The position numbers and the translations under genes are program-made. The notes beneath the pieces are model-generated. The model did not search any database and had not been told where the DNA came from. It worked only from the letters and a program-made list of their open reading frames with translations. Of a DNA stretch of 64,000 bases, positions 47,629-59,165 are shown one piece after another. Origin of the DNA: VRUE01 sp963840565 (GTDB taxonomy: Bacteria; Actinomycetota; Thermoleophilia; Solirubrobacterales; 70-9); the NCBI GenBank assembly GCA_963840565.1, contig CAWIZH010000004.1:124001-188000 (forward strand), written 5' to 3'. Numbering within the stretch: the first letter of the stretch is position 1; every line of letters starts with the position of its first letter.

Positions 47629-48218
47629 GTGACTGAGAAAGCCGGCAACGAGGTTGGGGTCGACCGGCGGCTGATGGATCTGGTCTCCGACTCGGTTCGC
47701 CTCAAGGCGCTGGTGGTGCTCAACGAACGCACGGCCGGGTCCGCCGAGCTTGCCGAATTGCTGGGGGTGGATGCCGCCGCGATGAGTGAGCACCTCGAGA
47801 AGATGCGCGCCCAGGGGCTGATCGAGGTCGTCGGCGGCTCGCTCGATCGGGCTGGCGAGGAGCCCCGTTACCGGGCGCTGGTACGGGCACTGTGGAGCAA
47901 CGAGGAGTGGGCGATGCTCGGCGTCGAGACGCGGCGGCGGCTCTCGGCCATGGTCGTCCAGATTTCTCGCGGCGGATGCCGAGCAGGCGATCGAGGCCGG
48001 CACTTTCGTCACCCGCGCCAGAGTCGCACGCCAGCCGCACTTTCTCGGTCGTGGACGAGCAGGGGCTGGCGCGAGCTGAACCGGATCCAGGACGAGGCCT
48101 TGGAGGCGTCATTTGTGGTCCAGGCGGCGAGCGCAGAACGTTTGGCCGAGAACGGCGATGACGGAATACGGGTGATGTCGGCGATGTTCTGCTTCGAGAT
48201 GCCCGCGCCGCGCCGGAG

Positions 48219-48222
<4 letters not shown>
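47629..48222 (+). CDS. ArsR-like winged-helix transcriptional regulator
   Basis: About 197 residues. A winged-helix domain near the N-terminus (DLVSDSVRLKALVVLNERTAGSAELAELLGVDAAAMSEHLEKMRAQGLIEVVGG) resembles ArsR/HTH_20 proteins. The C-terminal region ends ELNRIQDEALEASFVVQAASAERLAENGDDGIRVMSAMFCFE. Residues from about 47960 to 48070 read out of frame, but two compensating frame changes restore the sequence (DAEQAIEAGTF visible in another frame). Start GTG 47629 with GAGGGGG 6 nt upstream. Convergent with typA, the stop codons overlapping in CTAG. Ligand unknown. Confidence 0.7.
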
Positions 48223-50048
<1,826 letters not shown>

Positions 50049-50090
50049 GGAGCGGGAAGGATAAGAAGGCACTGTCTGTTGCTCGTGTCG

Positions 50091-50122
50091 CAAAAACGAG
50101 GCCCGCCAATGGCGGGCCTCGT
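50091..50122 (-). terminator. Rho-independent terminator of the cold-shock gene
   Basis: A 12-bp perfect stem ACGAGGCCCGCC/GGCGGGCCTCGT with a 3-nt loop; on the minus strand it is followed by T5. It lies 23 bp after the csp stop codon and separates csp from typA. Confidence 0.9.
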
Positions 50123-50144
50123 ACTGCTCAAGTGCGGTGTGCGA

Positions 50145-50351
50145 CTACGAGGTCTGCTGAACGCTCGCCGCGGCGGGGCCCTTGGGGCCTTCCTCGGACT
50201 CGTAGCTCACCTTGGCGCCCTCGGCCAGGGACTTGAAGCCCTCACCCAGGATCGCGCTGTGATGGACGAAGACGTCCTTAGAGCCGTCGTCGGGCGTAAT
50301 GAACCCGTAGCCCTTGTCGTCGCTGAACCACTTGACTGTTCCAGTCGGCAT
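50145..50351 (-). CDS. Cold-shock domain protein (CspA family)
   Basis: 68 residues, single OB-fold RNA chaperone. TGTVKWFSDDKGYGFITPDDG contains RNP1 (KGYGFI) and DVFVHHSAI contains RNP2; the C-terminus has the usual VSYESEEGPKGPAAASV. Start ATG 50351 with GGAGG 8 nt upstream. It has its own terminator, so it is a monocistron. Which Csp paralogue is not assignable. Confidence 0.96.
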   Translation of the reverse strand: MPTGTVKWFSDDKGYGFITPDDGSKDVFVHHSAILGEGFKSLAEGAKVSYESEEGPKGPAAASVQQTS

Positions 50352-50546
50352 GAATTGCCTCCATTGATGTGCTGCGAACGCGGAGGCTTCGGTAAAGCAA
50401 CGACGCGAGCGCTAGACACGACTTTGCCGGATATCGATCCGACCTAACGCGCGGACCGTAGCAGGGATCGGGCGCCCGGCGCGGCGCTCGGATCGACGTT
50501 TAGCCGTGTTGAGGAAACGAGGAGACCAGTCGATACCGTGACGGTG
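50352..50546. other. Divergent intergenic region between csp and the S8-like protease
   Basis: About 195 bp holding the csp leader (ribosome-binding site at about 50360) and the protease promoter. TACCGT (50534-50539) lies 7 nt before ATG 50547 and fits a leaderless start. No gene is seen. Confidence 0.4.
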
Positions 50547-52931
50547 ATGACCCGAGGGCGACGATGGACCTGTTCGGCAGGCCCGCTTTTCCTTGCCGTT
50601 TCGGTGATCGTGCCTGTCCTGGGACCCGGTTCGGCGGCGGCGATGGTTGGTGTCTCGGCGGATCAAAGCCTTTCGCCGCGCCTGGCCAAGCTGGCGAGGC
50701 CTGCCGTGAGCGCCGCTTCGGACGCGGCGCAGGCGGACAAGCTTGGGCTTGTCGGCGAGGGCCCGGGCAGCCTGTTGCGCAAGGGCAATCGAGTCCTCGT
50801 TTACGTGCGCTTTGAACGGGGGGCTGCAGCGGGACTCAAGGCGCTTCGTGGCGCCGGTGCCGAGATCGTCAGCCTCAACGGCCGTTACCAAACGGTCACC
50901 GTCGCGGCCAAGCCCGCTCAGCTGCGCAGCCTCGACAGCGTGCCCGGCGTTGTCGGCGTCACCGAGGCGCTCGCGCCGGTCACCGCAGCCGGTCCGTGCC
51001 CGTCCGGTGAAGTTGTCTCCGAGGGCGATCAGCAGCTGAAAGCGGCGGAAGCGCGCGAAACATTCTCCTTCGACGGCAGTGGGGTAAAGGTCGGAATCCT
51101 CTCCGACTCATTCGATCAGGCCACCGAAGCGGCCAACGGAGGGCCGCTCGCGACGACGGCGCCCGAGGACATTGAAAGCGGCGACTTGCCCGGCCTCGGT
51201 AGTCCGCCCGGTAGCGGCGACAATCCCTGCGGGGATCTGACCCCGGTCGAAGACCTCGAAGACGATGACGGCGCCTCCGTAGAAGATGACGGCGACGAGG
51301 GCAGGGCGATGGCGCAGATCGTCCACGACCTCGCTCCGAAAGCAGATATTGCCTTCGCCTCAGCCTTCAACGGAGAAGGCGCTTTCGCCAACAACATCAG
51401 GAAGCTCGCCGATCCCGTCGTTGGCGCCAAGGTGATCGTCGACGACGTCTTCTACCTGGAAGAGCCCTTCTTCCAGGACGGGCCGGTCGCGGTCGCGGTC
51501 AGCGAAGCGGTCGAACACGACGGCGCCACCTATCTCTCGGCCGCCGGCAACAACAGCCTGGTCGACGCGGAAGGCCACGACATCGCTTCCTGGGAAACGC
51601 CGAAATTCAGGGACGCCGGCAGCTGCCCGCCCGCGGTTCAGGAACTCGGGAGCGAACGAGTCACTGCCTCGACTTCAATCCCGGGCCGCGCTGACCGATC
51701 GAACCTTTGGGATCAAAGTCGCACGCGGGGCGACCTTGACGGTCGACCTGCAGTGGGACGAACCCTGGCTCGGCGTCGAGACCGATCTCGACGCCTTCCT
51801 GCTCAACTCGGCAGGCAACCTGATCGCCGTCGCGCCGGAGACAACAACGTCGAAATCAGACCCAGAAGCCGCTCGAGGTGCTCGAATGGACAGAACGAAA
51901 GCGGGTCACCGCGGACCGTGCAGCTCGGCGATCAACCGCTTCTCGGGCGGCGAGCCCGCGGCTCAAGTTCGGCTTGATCGAGAACGGCTGCGGCGTGACC
52001 GGCACCGAGTACCCGCAGTCGAGCGGCGAAGACGTCGGTCGGCCCGACGATCTTCGGCCACAGCGGCGCGGCGGCGGCGATCTCGGTCGGCGCCGTGCCG
52101 TTCGACGACGAACGGCCCTGTCGAGAGGTATTCGTCGCGCGGGCCCGTGCGCGCACGACTTCGGTCCGGTTGAAGCGGGCAACGCCGCCGCTCCGCTCGA
52201 TACCCGAACAGTTTCTCTCCAAGCCCGACGTGGCCGCCACCGACTGCGGCCTGACGACGTTCTTCTGCGTGCTTCGAACCGGGGCAAGGTTGGCGCTTCT
52301 GCGGCACCTCCGCCGCCGCTCCCCACGCCGCCGCGGTGGCGGCCCTGATGCTGGGTGCGAACCCGTCGGCCGACACCGGCGGAAATCAAGGCCGCACTGC
52401 GCGAAAGCGCCGTCGAAGTCGGAGACAGCGAAATTGACCCCTGCGCAGTGGGCGCCGGACTGGTCGAAGCGGTGGGCGCGATCGAAGATCTCTCGACGCC
52501 GCCGTTGCTCACGCCGCCCCCATGCGAAGCGCCTGTCTCCGAAGTGCCTGCCGAAGAAGCCGCGCGCCTCGGGAGACTGGGGATCCGAATTCCCGCTCCT
52601 CCGCCAACGGCAGTCCTTCGCCTCAGCCGCCGGTCGGCCCGGTCACGAGCGAGCCGCGACTCCCGCCCCGCACCTTCTTTCTGCAGCGCCCGTCGCAAGG
52701 TGATCCGCACCCACGGTCGAAGCGCCCGGGTTGTCCTGCGCTTCGGCTCGAACGAGGCCGATGTCTCCTTCGTCTGCCGCATCGACGGCGGCTTTTTCCG
52801 GCCCTGCCCCGAACGGCTTGCGCGCCGTTTCGGCTCGGCTCGCACGTCGTGCTGGTGGTCGCGCGCGATGCCGCCGGCAACGGCGACCGCACGCCGGCGG
52901 CGTCCGCTTCAAGGTCAAGCAAGTCGGCTGA
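50547..52931 (+). CDS. Secreted S8-like (subtilase-fold) protein
   Basis: About 795 residues with at least six frame changes after 51650. Signal peptide (LFLAVSVIVPVLGPGSAAA); propeptide-like region (VLVYVRFERGAAAGLKALRGAGAEIVSLNGRYQTVTV). The S8 fold follows: GSGVKVGILSDSFD (catalytic-Asp region), DEGRAMAQIVHDLAPKADIAFASAF in the place of the His motif, LSAAGNNS (oxyanion region), GHSGAAAAISVGAVP, and CGTSAAAPHAAAVAALML with the nucleophile Ser. The His position reads Glu. A C-terminal beta domain (DVSFVCRIDGGFFRPCP; ARDAAGNGDRTPAGVRFKVKQVG) looks like an Ig/FN3-type tail. GTG 50538 is an alternative start. Confidence 0.75.
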
Positions 52932-53632
52932 GCCCATCGCTCGGGCTCGGCCGTGCCCCGCGCACCACCCAGTGGCCGGCCAGCAGCAGGGCCAGCAGGA
53001 CCGCGGCGGTGGCGAGGACGAGCGGGTCGGTGAGGCTGAGGCCTTCCAGCCGGGTGCCGAAGTAGACCGAGATCGCGGTGATCGGCAGGTAGCCGACCGC
53101 CGTCGTCCAGAGAAGCGCCAGACCGGGACGCGGGCCGCGCCGGCGGCGTAACAGATCGAGGCTGAAGGGGAAGATCGGGATCAGCCGCACGGCGATCAGC
53201 AGCGTCGGCGCCGCCGCGCTCGATCATCGCCTCGGTGCGCTCGAAGCGCTCGCGGCCGAGCCAGCGGTCGAGCAGGGGGCGGGCCAGCGAGCGGCCGACC
53301 GCGTAACAGAGCATCGCCGAGAGCAGCCAGGCCGATCATCATCAGGGCGAGGGCCGGGACGAAGCCGTAGGCGAAGCCGGCCGCCGCGTCGACGATCTCG
53401 GCCGGGTAGAAGACGACCGCGTGGAGCAGCGCCAGGGCGAGGATCAGCAGCGGGCCGGCGACCCCGAGGCTGTTGATCTGGCTGCGCACCTCGGCGGTGT
53501 CGCCGTGGATCGCCGCGAGCGGCGGCGTCGTGCAGCGCCGGGACCGCGAAGACCAGGATGCCGAGAAGCGCGACCCCGCCAGGGTGAACGCGACCGCGGC
53601 CAGCGACGGCTCGATGCCGAGCGGTCCTCCAT
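52915..53632 (-). CDS. TVP38/TMEM64 (DedA-like VTT) membrane protein
   Basis: About 238 residues over several frames. Pieces in order: LAGVALLGILVFAVPALHDAAARGD, INSLGVAGPLLILALALLHAVVFYPAEIVDAAAGFAYGFVPALALMMIGWLL, CYAVGRSLARPLLDRWLGRERFE, AVRLIPIFPFSL, and LLWTTAVGYLPITAISVYFGTRL. The (F/Y)PAE...G(F/Y)xxG and R-(L/I)-x-P-x-x-P motifs are typical of SNARE-associated/VTT proteins, linked to membrane lipid handling. Frame breaks lie near 53520, 53330, 53220 and 53150. The start is uncertain; ATG 53632 needs one frame change. It lies 22 bp downstream of the RecD2-like gene. Confidence 0.75.
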
Positions 53633-53653
53633 CCGCGGAGTATGGCCGGGCCG

Positions 53654-55798
53654 TTAGCCACGCAGGCGCTCGGCGAGGCCCGAGTGGCGGCCGCCGCTGT
53701 CGTCGCGCCCGCACCGCCATGCCCAGCGCGCCGCGGTCGCCGATCAGCACGCAGCTGCTGCGGGCACGGGTGATCGCCGTGTAGAGCAGGGGCCGGGTCA
53801 GCATCCGCGAGTGCGAGCGGTGGCAGACGCCGACGACGACCGGGACCTCGCAGCCCTGCGCCTTGTGGACCGAGATCGCGTAGGCGAGCCGCAGGGTTGC
53901 GGTCTCGCCGTAGGGGATGGTCAGCGACTCGCCCTCGTCGGTGTCGACGAGGATCTCCTCCTCGTCGGGATCGTCGGCGCGGAGGAAGACGATCGAGCCG
54001 TTCATCAGGCCCAGCTCGTGCGAGTTACGGGTCTGGATCAGGCGGTCGCCGACCCGGAAGCGGTCGCCGAGCGCCCGCTTGCCGTCGGGGTTGAGCCGCG
54101 CCTGCAGGCGCTCGTTGAGGGCGTCGATCCCGACCGCCCCGCGGTACATCGGCGCCAGCACCTGCACCTCGCGGATCGGGTCGACGCCGAAGCGGTTCGG
54201 CGCCCGCTCGGCGACGACCTCGACCACCGTCTCCAGCGCCCGCTCGGGGTTGGGCCGGTCGATGAAGAAGAAGTCGTGGTCCTGGTCGCTCCTCGGGGCT
54301 CGAGGTGCGGCGCGCGTCCCTGGTTGATCTCGTGGGCGGCGGTGGTGATCATCGAGCGCGCCGCCTGGCGGAAGATCTGGGTGAGGCGGACGACCGGGGC
54401 GATCCCCGACGCGATCAGGTCCTCGAAGGGCTTGCCGGCGCCGATCGGCGGCAGCTGGTCGGCGTCGCCGACGAAGACGACGTGGGTCGACTCGGCCAGG
54501 CCGCCGAGCAGCATCTCGATCAGGCGCAGGTTCAGCATCGAGGACTCGTCGACGATCATCAGGTCGGCCGGCAGCGGGTGGCCCGGCTTGAAGGCGGGCT
54601 CGCGGCCCGGGCATCCACTCGAGCATGCGGTGGATCGTCTGCGCCGCGTGGCCGGTCGCTTCCTCGAGGCGGCGGGCGGCGCGGCCGGTCGGCGCGCAGA
54701 GGGCGATCCGCAGGTTGGCGCTTTCGGCCTCCTCGACGATCGCCCGGGTGCAGGCCGTCTTGCCGACGCCGGGCCCGCCGGTGAGGACGGAGATCCGCGC
54801 GCCGAAGGCGCCGCGCACCGCCGACCACTGCTCGTCGGTCAGCTCGGTGTCCTCCTCGTCGCTGGGCGGGCGCCTCGCCGGGGTCGTGGTCGAGGTGGGG
54901 AGGGGCGGCGCGCGCGGACGGCCAGCATCTGCGCCACGGCGAGCTCGCTGGCGTGGGTGAGCTCGCGGTAGATGCGGCCCTCGTCGACGACCAGGCCGCG
55001 CGCTTCGCTGAGCACCTCGGGGTCGGGGTTGAGCCCGAGCAGCTTCGCGGTGCGCTGGGTCAGCTCGGCTAGCGGCAGGTAGCTGTTGCCCTGCTGCTCG
55101 GCCTCGCCGAGGGCGTAGACGGCCGCTGCCTGGGCGCGCCGGCTCGACTCCGGCGGCACGTCGGCGGCGAGGGCGATCTTGTCGGCGCGGGCGAAGCCGA
55201 CGCCGTCGACCTCGGTCAGCCGGTAGGGGTCCTCGTGCAGGATCGCCATCGAGCTGTCGCCGAAGCGGGTGTGGATCGGCGCCGCCAGGTGGGCCAGGCC
55301 GTGCGGGGCGAGCTGCACGTGCAGGTCGCGGACGGCGCGGCTGGCGTGCCAGGACTCGGTCGCGTCCGCGGCCTGGTCGGCGCTGACTCCGCGCAGCGAG
55401 GCGAAGACGCCGTGCGGGTCGGCGGCGATCGCCCCGAGGACCCCCTCGCCGTGCTCGTCGACCAGTCGTTCGGCGCGGGCCGGGCCGATGTGGCGCAGCG
55501 AGGTGAGGTAGGCGATCCGCCCCTCGCGGTCGGCGGGGTCGAGCGGCAGCGCCCCCTGGGCGCGCAGCTGGCGACCGTAGCGGGCGTGCGTCTGCCACTC
55601 GCCGCTGACTTCCGCCCGGTCGCCGACGCCGAGGTGGGCGACCGGGCCGACCAGGGCAAAGCCCTCGCCCGACTCGGCGTCCTGGACCTCGAGCACCGCG
55701 TAGCCGTCGTCCTCGGCGCAGAAGATGACGCCGAGCACCTCGACCGTGGCCGAGTGCCCGGGCGCGTCGGTGTCGAAGAGGGTGGCGGTGCCGTTCAC
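53654..55798 (-). CDS. RecD2-like ATP-dependent DNA helicase
   Basis: About 715 residues (breaks near 54880, 54600, 54290 and 53710). N-terminal OB-like region (GVIFCAEDDGYAVLEVQD), HhH elements (LTSLRHIGPARAERLVDEHGEGVLGAI; LTEVDGVGFARADKIA), then SF1 helicase motifs: I LTGGPGVGKTACTRAI, Ia LCAPTGRAARRLEEATG, II MIVDESSML, III VVFVGDADQLPPIGAGKPF, and late motifs LAYAISVHKAQGCEVPVVV and LLYTAITRARSSCVLIGD. This is RecD2/TraA-type architecture without RecBC. Start GTG 55798. With the last frame change corrected the C-terminus reads DSGGRHSGLAERLRG and stops at 53654. Confidence 0.9.
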
Positions 55799-55824
55799 AC
55801 CCCAAAGCTAGCCTGCTGCCCAAG

Positions 55825-56010
55825 ATGAGCAATCGACCGAGTTTCCGGACTATGCGACAGCTGCGTTCACCAGCAGCTGGTGCCGAACACGCGCGGGTCG
55901 GTCTTCTCGCTCTGCCTGCGCTCGCGCACCGACCCGCGCTATCCCCGCTATCCGCGGGTTCCGGTAGCCGCCTGTCCCGGCTACGAGCGGCGCCGGGACG
56001 GCGACTGATC
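55825..56010 (+). CDS. Possible small Cys-containing protein
   Basis: About 60 residues from ATG 55825 if one or two frame changes are allowed: DYATAAFTSSWC, then VFSLCLRSRTDPRYPRYPRVPVAACPGYERRRDGD ending at TGA 56010. The phrase S-R-T-D-P-R-Y-P-R-Y-P with flanking cysteines looks like a recurring short protein type in Thermoleophilia, from memory only. No single uninterrupted frame covers it. Three cysteines could bind metal. Low certainty. Confidence 0.35.
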
Positions 56011-56416
56011 GCTGGGCTCGGCTCAGCGGCCATCGGGTCCGGCACGCCGAGCTGCGAGATTTCCGGCGCGTCGTAGGTGCCGCCGGGCACGCCGCCGATG
56101 ATCAGCAGCCGGACGCCCTCCGTCGCCCGGCCAGACCTTGCGCTTGACGCCGGAGGCCGACCCGGGCGATGTGGTCTTGGTCGAGCGGGAAGCGCTCGCC
56201 CTCGATCTCGATCTCGCCGCCGCCGCGCAGCGCCACGTAGACCTCCTCCTGGCCGTCCTGCTCGTGGTCGTGCTCGGGGTAGTTCTCGTAGTTGGGCGGC
56301 AGGTCGATGATCTGCATGCCGAACGATTCGACTCCGAGCTCCGCCCGTACGCGCTTGAAGGCGCCGAGGTAGACGGCCTCCATCTCGTCGATCTTCTTCA
56401 CCGCGTGGCCTGCCAT
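55981..56416 (-). CDS. Cupin-domain protein
   Basis: About 140 residues. Cupin motif 1 region: PPNYENYPEHDHEQDGQEEVYVALRGGGEIEIEGERFPL with the His-x-His and Glu ligands, then (after a frame change near 56140) a second beta block VRLLIIGGVPGGTYDAPEIS. The end is uncertain; a TAG at 55981 in a shifted frame is the most plausible. Start ATG 56416; the divergent TetR gene begins 99 bp away with a palindromic operator between, so this gene may be the regulator's target. The reaction is unknown. Confidence 0.75.
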
Positions 56417-56480
56417 GACTGGTTGCTCCTCCTTGAAGTGGTGATCCCTGCATGGGCTTGAGGCGCCAGACTAGCGAAGA

Positions 56481-56494
56481 CACGAACGTTCGTG
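56481..56494. promoter_or_regulatory. 14-bp palindrome in the cupin/TetR intergenic region
   Basis: CACGAACGTTCGTG, a perfect palindrome located 22 bp before the TetR start, just upstream of its candidate -10 box. It is the likely autoregulatory operator of the TetR protein. Confidence 0.6.
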
Positions 56495-56502
56495 CTTTTC
56501 TG

Positions 56503-56508
56503 TACTCT
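56503..56508 (+). promoter_or_regulatory. Candidate leaderless -10 box of the TetR gene
   Basis: TACTCT, 7 nt before ATG 56516, with the palindrome 8 bp upstream covering the -35 region. Confidence 0.4.
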
Positions 56509-56515
56509 GGCAGCC

Positions 56516-57131
56516 ATGGCAGCGACGACAGAGACACACGCCGAGGTGGGCCCGCGGGCGACGGCAAGGGGGCCGAGACGCGGGCCGCGATCCTCGACCG
56601 CGCGGTCGACCTCGCCTCGGTCGAGGGCCTGGAGGGACTGACGATCGGCCGCCTCGCCGCGCGAGCTGGAGATGAGCAAGAGCGGGCTCTTCGCCCATTT
56701 CGGCTCCAAGCAGGAGCTGCAGCTGGCGACGGTCGAGGCCGCCGCCCGAGCGCTTCTGGGTCGCGGTGATCGAGCCGGCGCTGGGGGCGGCCGAGGGCGC
56801 GCCCCGCCTGCGGGCGATGGCTCGAGCCTACCTCGCCTACCTCGACGACGGCACTTTCTCGGGCGGCTGCTTCTGGGCGGCGACCTCGGCCGAGTACGAC
56901 GACCGGCCGGGCCCGGTCCGCGACGCGATCGCCGCCGGCCTCGACGCCTGGCTCGGCGAGCTTGAGCGCCAGGCGAAGATCGCCGGCTCGGCGGAGCCGG
57001 ATCGCTTCGCCTTCGAGCTCTACGCGATCGTCACGGGGGCCAACTCCCGCTTCCGGCTCAGCGGCGATCGCGTCGTCTTCGACTACGCCCGCGCCGCGAT
57101 CGAGCGCCTGCTCGGCGAGCTCTCGGCCTAG
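56516..57131 (+). CDS. TetR-family transcriptional regulator
   Basis: About 204 residues across frame changes near 56545, 56665 and 56750. N-terminal HTH: ETRAAILDRAVDLASVEGLEGLTIGRLAARLEMSKSGLFAHFGSKQELQLATVEAA, a full TetR_N pattern. The C-terminal ligand domain (MARAYLAYLDDGTFSGGCFWAATSAEYDDRPGPVRDAI; FAFELYAIVTGANSRFRLSGD) is TetR_C-like with F-x-G-G-C-F-W. Start ATG 56516. It probably represses itself and the divergent cupin gene through the 14-bp palindrome. Confidence 0.87.
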
Positions 57132-57137
57132 CCGGCG

Positions 57138-57574
57138 CTCAGTCGAGCAGGCCGACCTGGCGCAGGATCGAGACCGAGTCCGAGTAGACGTCCTTGCGCT
57201 TGATCAGGCCGTCCTCGAAGGGGATCACGTCGACGCCGTCCCAGCTGACGGTCTCCCCCGAGGGCGGCGCCTCGAGCTCGCCGCGGCGCAGGATGTTGCG
57301 AGTGGGTGGCCGTCGCGGTCCACTCCTGGGTGACGACGCCCTCTCGCACGTAGAGCCGCCGCGTCTCGAACTTCATGTCGGGCCAGGACTCGAAGATCTT
57401 GGCGATGTGCCCGCGCACTTCCTCGCCGCTGGCGATCTCGCCGGCGGTGTGGTTGGCGAAGACCATGTCGGGCGCGTGCATCGCCACGATCGCGTCGAGG
57501 TCCTGCGAGTTCCAGGCGTCGTTGTAGCGCCCGATCGCCGCCGTCAGCGCCTCGATGCCGTCGCGCTCGCTCAC
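57138..57574 (-). CDS. SnoaL/NTF2-like protein (ester cyclase-type)
   Basis: About 145 residues. The N-terminus RYNDAWNSQDLDAIVAMHAPDMVFANHTAG, then the middle GHIAKIFESWPDMKFETRRLYVREGVVTQEWTATATH, matches SnoaL-like polyketide/ester cyclase proteins with an NTF2 fold. After a one-base change near 57298 the end reads SWDGVDVIPFEDGLIKRKDVYSDSVSILRQVGLLD, the typical C-terminal strand. Ligand or reaction unknown. GTG 57574 start has TACAGT 7 nt upstream (57582-57587), again a leaderless arrangement. Confidence 0.82.
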
Positions 57575-57688
57575 GATGCGGACTGTAGTAGCTCTCTCCG
57601 CTCGAGCGGTGACTCGCCAGGCCGCTTAGCCGGCGTTCGGGCGTCGCTAGGGTTGGCGCCGCGCAAACGTCGAGCTGAGGAGGTTGGA

Positions 57689-58546
57689 ATGGACGTAGCG
57701 ATCGGATTGCCCAACGCGGTGCCGGGCACCACCGGCGGGCAGCTGGTCGAGTGGGCGCGGCGGGCCGATGCGCGCGGGTTCTCGAGCCTGGGAACGATCG
57801 ATCGCATCGTCTACGAGAACTACGAGCCGCTGACCGCGCTTGCCGCAGCGGCGGCGGTGACCGAGCGGATCGGGCTCTGCACGTCGGTGCTGCTCGGGCC
57901 GCTGCGCGTCAACGCCGACCGAGCTTGCCAAGCAGGCGCTCAGCCTCCACGCGCTCTCCGGCGGGCGCTTCACGCTCGGCATCGGCCTCGGCGGTCGCGA
58001 CGACGACTACGAGGCGAGCGGCGTCGAGCTGAGCGGCCGCGGCCGGCGGCTGGACGCGATGCTGGAGCGAGATCAAGGAGGTCTGGTCGGGCGGCGAGAT
58101 CGGGCCCGTCGATCGCAGGGGCTCGCCCGGCCTGGTCGTCGGCGGTCACGCCGACGCCTCCTTCGCGCGCGCGGCGCGCTTCGGCGACGGCTGGATCGCC
58201 GGCGGGCGCCGGGCCCGACCAGTTCGCCGAGATGGCGCCGAGAAGGCGAAGGCCGCCTGGTCGGAGGCCGGCCGCGACGGATGAGCCGCGGACTGATGGG
58301 CGCTCGCCTATTTCTCGCTGGGCGATCGCGCCGAGGAGGAGGCGCGTGCCTACCTCACCGACTACTACGCCTGGCTCGGCGAGGAGATTGCCGGTTACAT
58401 CGTCGCCGGCGCCGCCAAGGATGCGGAGACCGTCAAGCAGTACGTCGCGACCTACGAGGCGGCCGGCTGCGACGAGCTGATCCTCTTCCCCTCCTCCGGC
58501 GATCCCGATCAGGTCGACCTGCTCGCCGACGCGGTCGGGCCTCTGA
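57689..58546 (+). CDS. LLM-class (probably F420-dependent) oxidoreductase
   Basis: About 285 residues over four frames (breaks near 57922, 58063, 58205, 58275 and 58540). Luciferase-like TIM barrel: MDVAIGLPNAVPGTTGGQLVEWARRADARGFSSLGTIDRI, TERIGLCTSVLLGPLR, LAKQALSLHALSGGRFTLGIGLGGRDDDYEASGV, GPDQFAEMA, YLTDYYAWLGEEIAGYIVAGAAKDAETV, CDELILFPSSGDPDQVDLLAD. Start ATG 57689 with GAGGAGG 6 nt upstream. F420 use is inferred from the actinobacterial host. Substrate unknown. Confidence 0.83.
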
Positions 58547-58568
58547 GCCGCGGCGTCGTGCGCGAGCG

Positions 58569-59147
58569 ATGGCGGACGATCTGCCGATCCTCCTCTTCGC
58601 CACGCCGCGCGGAGCTGGAGGCGTGGCTCGAGGAGAACCACGCCGGCTCGCCGGGGCTCTGGCTGAAGATCGCCAAGAAGGGCTCCGGCGTCGAGAGCGT
58701 CAGCTACGCGCAGGCGCTGGAGCTGGCGCTCTGCTTCGGCTGGATCGACAGCCAGAAGCGCGGCTTCGACGAGCGGCATCTTCCTGCAGCGCTTCACGCC
58801 GCGGCGGCCGCGCGGCAAGTGGTCGCTGATCAACCGCGAGAAGGCGGAAGGCGCTGATCGCCTCCGGCGCGATGCGCCCCGCCGGCCTGGCCGAGGTCGA
58901 GGCGGCCAAAGCCGACGGCCGCTGGGAGGCGGCCTACGCCGGCCAGCGCACGGCCGAGGTTCCCGAGGACCTGCAGCGCGAGCTCGATCGCAACGAGGCC
59001 GCTCGCGAGTTCTTCGCCACGCTCGACAGCGCCAACCGCTACGCGATCCTCTACCGCCTGCAGGAGGCGAAGAAGCCGGAGACGAGGGAGCGAAGGCTGC
59101 GAAAGTTCATCGCGATGCTGGAGCGTGGCGAGAAGATCCACGGCTGA
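58569..59147 (+). CDS. YdeI/OmpD-associated family protein
   Basis: About 190 residues. ADDLPILLFATPRELEAWLEENHAGSPGLWLKIAKKGSG, ALELALCFGWIDSQKRGFDE, FTPRRPRGKWSLINREKAE and REFFATLDSANRYAILYRLQEAKKPETRERRLRKFIAMLERGEKIHG match the YdeI/OmpD-associated (bacteriocin-protection-like) family. Frame breaks lie near 58606, 58783 and 58850. Start ATG 58569, 22 bp after the LLM gene. Molecular function is not established. Confidence 0.85.
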
Positions 59148-59165
59148 GGTCGCGGCGCTCGGCGG

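Noticed and set aside
53196..56567. One 1,123-codon open frame on the minus strand joining cupin, RecD2 and TVP38 sequences.
   Set aside because: It is stitched from out-of-frame stretches of three genes by frameshifts and high GC. Only parts of it match protein families.
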